Positions 60,437-64,000 of a DNA stretch of 64,000 nucleotides are shown here, one piece after another. The notes under the pieces are model-generated. The model was not told the origin of the DNA. It saw nothing but the letters and a program-made list of their open reading frames with translations, and searched no databases. How positions within the stretch are numbered: position 1 is the first letter of the stretch; every line of letters begins with the position of its first letter. This DNA comes from Escarpia spicata (Eukaryota; Annelida; Polychaeta; Sabellida; Siboglinidae): positions 3,205,504 to 3,269,503 of the forward strand of contig OZ023217.1 of assembly GCA_963995525.1 (NCBI GenBank), read 5' to 3'. The position numbers and the translations under genes were made by a program.

Positions 60437-61160
60437 TGAGGCAGACAGATCGTGAAGACGTTTCGCGATTGACATGCAAATGAACGTATGTAAAGGTTTA
60501 ACTACATCTATCTTGTTTTACTCCCCGTCCGTCTGCCCTTCTGTTTATTTATTTATTGATATCTACAACGTACACGTGATTATCGACATTACACTATACC
60601 ATCATTTCCGGTCATTTCAGAAAAAAATCCTTCAAATGACAACTCGTGTTGAATACTATCGACATCTTGTCATTTGACATTTGTATTGAAGCCATTGTAA
60701 GCTTAACAACTGCGCATAAATCGTCACTTTACATAGTTTTTCACGTTATTTAGCAAACAGAAGAATTGATTTATGTTTGTGTAGTGCTTTCGGAGATTGC
60801 GAATAAAAATAGTGTCACTCCCAAAGGAGAAGGACATGCGAGAAACGGTGCTTTATGATGAATTGTTTATTTGTTCGTGTTAATCCACAGCATTTAAATT
60901 CCGAAGCAGCAGCTCGAATGCGGGAACACGGCTGCATTGAAAATACACAAATCACACGTTCGTGGGAAGTTGCATGCAGAAAGCTGTTCGGCTGGAACCA
61001 TGATGGTGCCACTGGTTTTGCAAAACAAGGATAAATAACAGTGGTCGTGACATAACCGACGAAAATGATTAAATGAATAATTCAAGCGCATGATTCTTGA
61101 TTGAACGTGGGCGTTGAATACACGAGTCATGTGTGCATTGTATGAATACACGTATTACAA
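60436..61160. other. No gene recognised
   Basis: Short frames only on both strands. Confidence 0.45.
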
Positions 61161-61162
61161 AT

Positions 61163-62230
61163 ACAGAGGCATCGTTGTAGGGACAAGTAGAGCTACAAAG
61201 GCATCGTTATACAGTATTATTCTTAATATATATCAGCGATTTGGACGATGATATTACAAGCAAGGTGTTGAAATTTGCGGATTATACAACATGTTTTAGA
61301 AGGATTAAACGTGATGGAGATAGACAACATTTACAAGATGATCTTGACAGGTTGATAAAATGGTCTGAAAAATGGCAGATGTTGTTCAATTTTTTGAAAT
61401 GTAAATGCCTCCACACAGGACATGGGAACGAAGATGTACAATATACAATGGGGGGTTCAGTACTAAGTACTACTGTAAAAGAAAAGGACTTAGGGTTAAC
61501 AATTAGTGCCGATATGAAGGTTTCAGAGCAGTGCGGAATTGCAGCTTCAAAGGGAAATCAAATACTTGGATTAATTAGGCGAAATATAGCGTATAAGGAA
61601 AAAGAACTAATAATACCGCTGTACAAAACAATAGTTAGGCCTCATTTAGAATATTGTATAGAAGCGTGAAGGCCATATCGCAAGAAGGACATATACATAC
61701 TAGAAAGAGTAAAGAGGAGAGCAACTAAAATTATACCAAAACTGAGGGATCTTAGTTACGAAATACAACACTAGAGACCAGGAGATTGAGACGATATCAG
61801 ATAGAGGTTTCTAAAATATTGAATGTTTATGAAAATATTGATACAGATATTTTTTTTTAGTTAAAGATAGAAGAGCCAGAGGACATGAAGCTACATTAGT
61901 AAAGGAACAGTGTAGATTATATATAAGAAAGTTCTCATTCTCACAAAGGGCTGTAAATGATTGGAACAGATTATCTGCTGATTGAGTTGGTGCTAGTAAT
62001 GTGAATATGTTTAAAAATAAAATTGATCCGTACCTAAAAAGGGCGGGATACACGTAGATAAAAAGGGTTGGACTATCGATAAGCCAAAAGGCTTCCTTGT
62101 TCACCTGCCATCTACAGCTAATTATATATGTGGCAATCTTGTTAAATCTTGTTAAACTACAGAGCCATCGCTGTGAGGACAAGTGGGATTGCAAAGGCAA
62201 CGTTGTAAGGACAAGTAGAACTAAAAATGG
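61163..62230 (+). repeat. 32-bp minisatellite split by a CR1 insertion
   Basis: Units like acagaggcatcgttgtaggg followed by acaagtagagct lie at 61163-61204 and again at 62156-62230 (about three more diverged units). The CR1 copy 3 lies between them. Confidence 0.75.
61205..62155 (+). mobile_element. 5'-truncated, broken CR1 copy 3
   Basis: It starts at ttattcttaatatatatcag, equal to ILFLIYISDL of the RT domain, so only the RT C half and 3' UTR were inserted. FADD has become FADY (KFADYTT). The 142-residue frame 61241-61669 ends at a TGA where the intact element has W (YCIEA-stop). Tacag flanks both ends (61200-61204, 62158-62162 region), as at the intact element. Confidence 0.88.
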
Positions 62231-63307
62231 CATCATTGTGCGGAAAGTATAATTTTGTTGCGGACAGGCCGGCGTCGACGAATCGAATAACGTAAATAAC
62301 GTAAAATAATGAACAATTTGTAAAAATAAGAAAAACAGCATTTACTTTTGACAATCTCTGAGACGTCCCGATCTTTACCAACACCAGCATCGACTGGTCA
62401 GAACCTTGGCGTTGACTGGTCGTTTTTCTAAGGGTCGATTGGTCATTAAGGGGAGGTATTTTGTTCGTGTTTATTGTAAGATCGTCTTACACAGTATGAA
62501 CTATTTATAATTCAACAATGTTAAAAAAATCGCCGAGCTCTTACTCAAATCTCCGAATAGACTTGCGAGTTCGGATACTTTCGGGTGTTTGATGACGTGT
62601 TACGTGATGCACGTGTCATCCTCATCAGTAATCCAACCTGAGACAACGCGTGGGAAATCGGCGCGCTGTCATGTAAACAAACAGTTTCCGAGCGGTTAAA
62701 TTTAAGAAACAAAAAACTGGTTCATAAAAGGCATTTTGGCGGTCAGTATGTTAATAATAGATATGGTGTGTACTGTCTAACATGATGTTAGGATAACAAA
62801 AACGACCGGATTTCCTCCCTTGGGAAAGAAGATGAACAACTTCCACATTAACGTGTTCGCATATCAATTTGGTGTATGCTGTTCTTTGGTTCCCCTATTT
62901 TCACCTCTAACGAGTGTCCACAAGATGAATGTACGAACAAACGAAGCGACGTAATTGTGGTTGAGATGTGCGGTGTGCAGTTAGCGGGATAATAACCTGC
63001 ACATGTGACGAATTACATATCTTAAAATCATGTCATGAATATGGCATAAAAACATTATAAGGTATAATACATATCGTAGTTTATTCATTTTTGTATACGC
63101 ACAAGAACAATTAAACTTATTAGCTTGCATTCATTAAGGATATTCCATTTTACTTAGCATTCTAGATACACTGGTAATATTTTGTTTGTTTGGTAAAATG
63201 CGTTTTAAACTTGGGGCAACGCCGTTGAATACGCCTTTTTAAAAACAAATATGTGGATGTATTAACTAAATTTATGTGGCTACTTAAAGTAGGTTGGCTA
63301 GAAATAA
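62231..63307. other. No gene recognised
   Basis: AT-rich from 63000; short frames without motifs. Confidence 0.45.
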
Positions 63308-63382
63308 TATTTCCTCTATTTAACACAATATTGCGAATATGCAATCTGGCGTTTTACATTAACAGTATTATCTCAGTTTCAG

Positions 63383-64000
63383 GTTTTCTGTGGAGTTTCT
63401 TCCGGGCAGCGACAAGATAGCGTTGACATTGTAAAACTGTGCAGACTGGCGGCTGATGGCAGTCATGCGAACCCGTTGCATCAAAAGCTACATGCAAAGA
63501 CACATAACGAGATTTTGGTTGGCACGGTGTGGCCGCAGCGCAACTCGGACGGAGAGAATTCTGCAGCGCACAAACAGTTGCTTCGTCAGGCGTCCTGTCG
63601 GGAGAACGCGACGAGGCCAAATGATGGTGGACACCACCTACAAACTGAAATAGGCAATGATGGTGGACACCACCTACAAACTGAAATATGCAATGTCTCG
63701 AGTAGAGAATATCCTGTGATATCACCAAGTGAAAGAACACTTCCAAATATCGACGATGTTGCCGGATTTGGTTCACAGAACGAAGGTACCACTCCGATGG
63801 ACCTGCTTGTTGGTCCTCCTAGTGGTCTGACCGGAAGGACCAGGACCCATCGCGTTCTCGGGCCGCTGCACGACCCGCTCTGGTTTATCGAGCCCGACAC
63901 GCTGCTGCCCACCCGGCCGCCGATGCACTGGTCGGAGAGTGCCGAAGGGGCATACCTGTGGTCCATCGCCCTCCTCGGCGGCGTAACTAACGCCGTCGTC
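63383..64000 (+). CDS. Candidate exon of a receptor-like membrane protein, cut by the window end
   Basis: One plus frame is open without a stop from 63308 to the last base (231 codons). It lacks an ATG until 63797, so either an exon begins after the acceptor-like ctcagtttcag ending at 63382, or coding starts at the 63797 ATG. The translation is polar with possible N-glycosylation sites (RENATRP, CNVSSRE) and an in-frame 12-residue duplication (NDGGHHLQTEI). It then reads LWFIEPDTLLPTRPPMHWSE followed by AYLWSIALLGGVTNAVV, which looks like the start of a membrane helix. A G-x-x-N placement would fit helix 1 of a class A GPCR. Family assignment needs the next exon. Confidence 0.45.
63620..63691 (+). 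repeat. 36-bp in-frame tandem duplication
   Basis: aatgatggtggacaccacct and acaaactgaaata(g/t)gc occur twice, 36 bp apart, adding 12 codons to the overlapping open frame. Confidence 0.92.

Noticed and set aside
63354..63966. Minus-strand ORFs of 140 and 126 residues near the window end
   Set aside because: They lie antisense to a longer plus-strand open frame with helix and glycosylation features.

Overview
This is a repeat-dominated stretch of an animal (metazoan) nuclear genome. The evidence is decayed and intact non-LTR retrotransposons of animal type, hAT and other DNA-transposon remnants, spliced-looking signal-peptide exons, long dinucleotide tracts, several minisatellite arrays and a 200-N assembly gap. 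No bacterial gene organisation is present. A marine invertebrate (lophotrochozoan or invertebrate deuterostome) fits the mix of CR1, L2-like and RTE-like elements and the very high tandem-repeat load, but the species cannot be read from the sequence.

Layout. 1-3.1 kb: non-coding DNA with short tandem duplications and a possible CCAAT/E2F promoter patch. 3.1-30.3 kb: a large imperfect inverted duplication. The left arm (about 3.5-18.5 kb) and right arm (about 21.8-29.5 kb) carry the same ordered blocks in opposite orientation around a 3.2 kb spacer. From outside to inside these are a CR1/L2-like fragment, a conserved ORF, a pyrimidine/purine tract, a membrane-protein exon with PPxY motifs (A), an ATAC/GTAT tract, a 46-bp satellite, a second purine/pyrimidine tract, a second PPxY exon (B), an RTE-like reverse-transcriptase remnant and an hAT remnant. 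The left arm also holds a 4.8 kb apparently intact CR1 retrotransposon (8.93-13.75 kb) inserted in the satellite. The spacer holds a broken RTE-like element on the minus strand. 30.4-35.3 kb: a signal-peptide exon relic, then a 39-bp and an 88-bp tandem array. 35.3-49.35 kb: CA/GT tracts, a segmental duplication and several candidate host exons, the best being a two-exon secreted peptide at 37.6-38.16 kb. 49.35-49.55 kb is an assembly gap. 53.64-56.89 kb is a unit bounded by ~180-bp terminal inverted repeats that carries a THEEAD-motif gene relic. 57.1-62.2 kb holds two broken copies of the CR1 family. 63.3-64.0 kb is an uninterrupted plus-strand frame running off the window, with an extracellular-looking region followed by the start of a membrane helix.

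How the parts relate. The only complete coding unit is the CR1 element: ORF1 (zinc-finger-like N terminus, basic linker, SGNH esterase) followed by ORF2 (endonuclease plus reverse transcriptase). ORF2 has no ATG ahead of its endonuclease. The ORF1 stop codon is immediately preceded by a TTTAAAC heptamer in the phase required for -1 ribosomal frameshifting into ORF2. The PPxY membrane-protein exons look like a small tandem gene family captured and partly broken by the inverted duplication. Most other open frames are translations of microsatellites and were left out.
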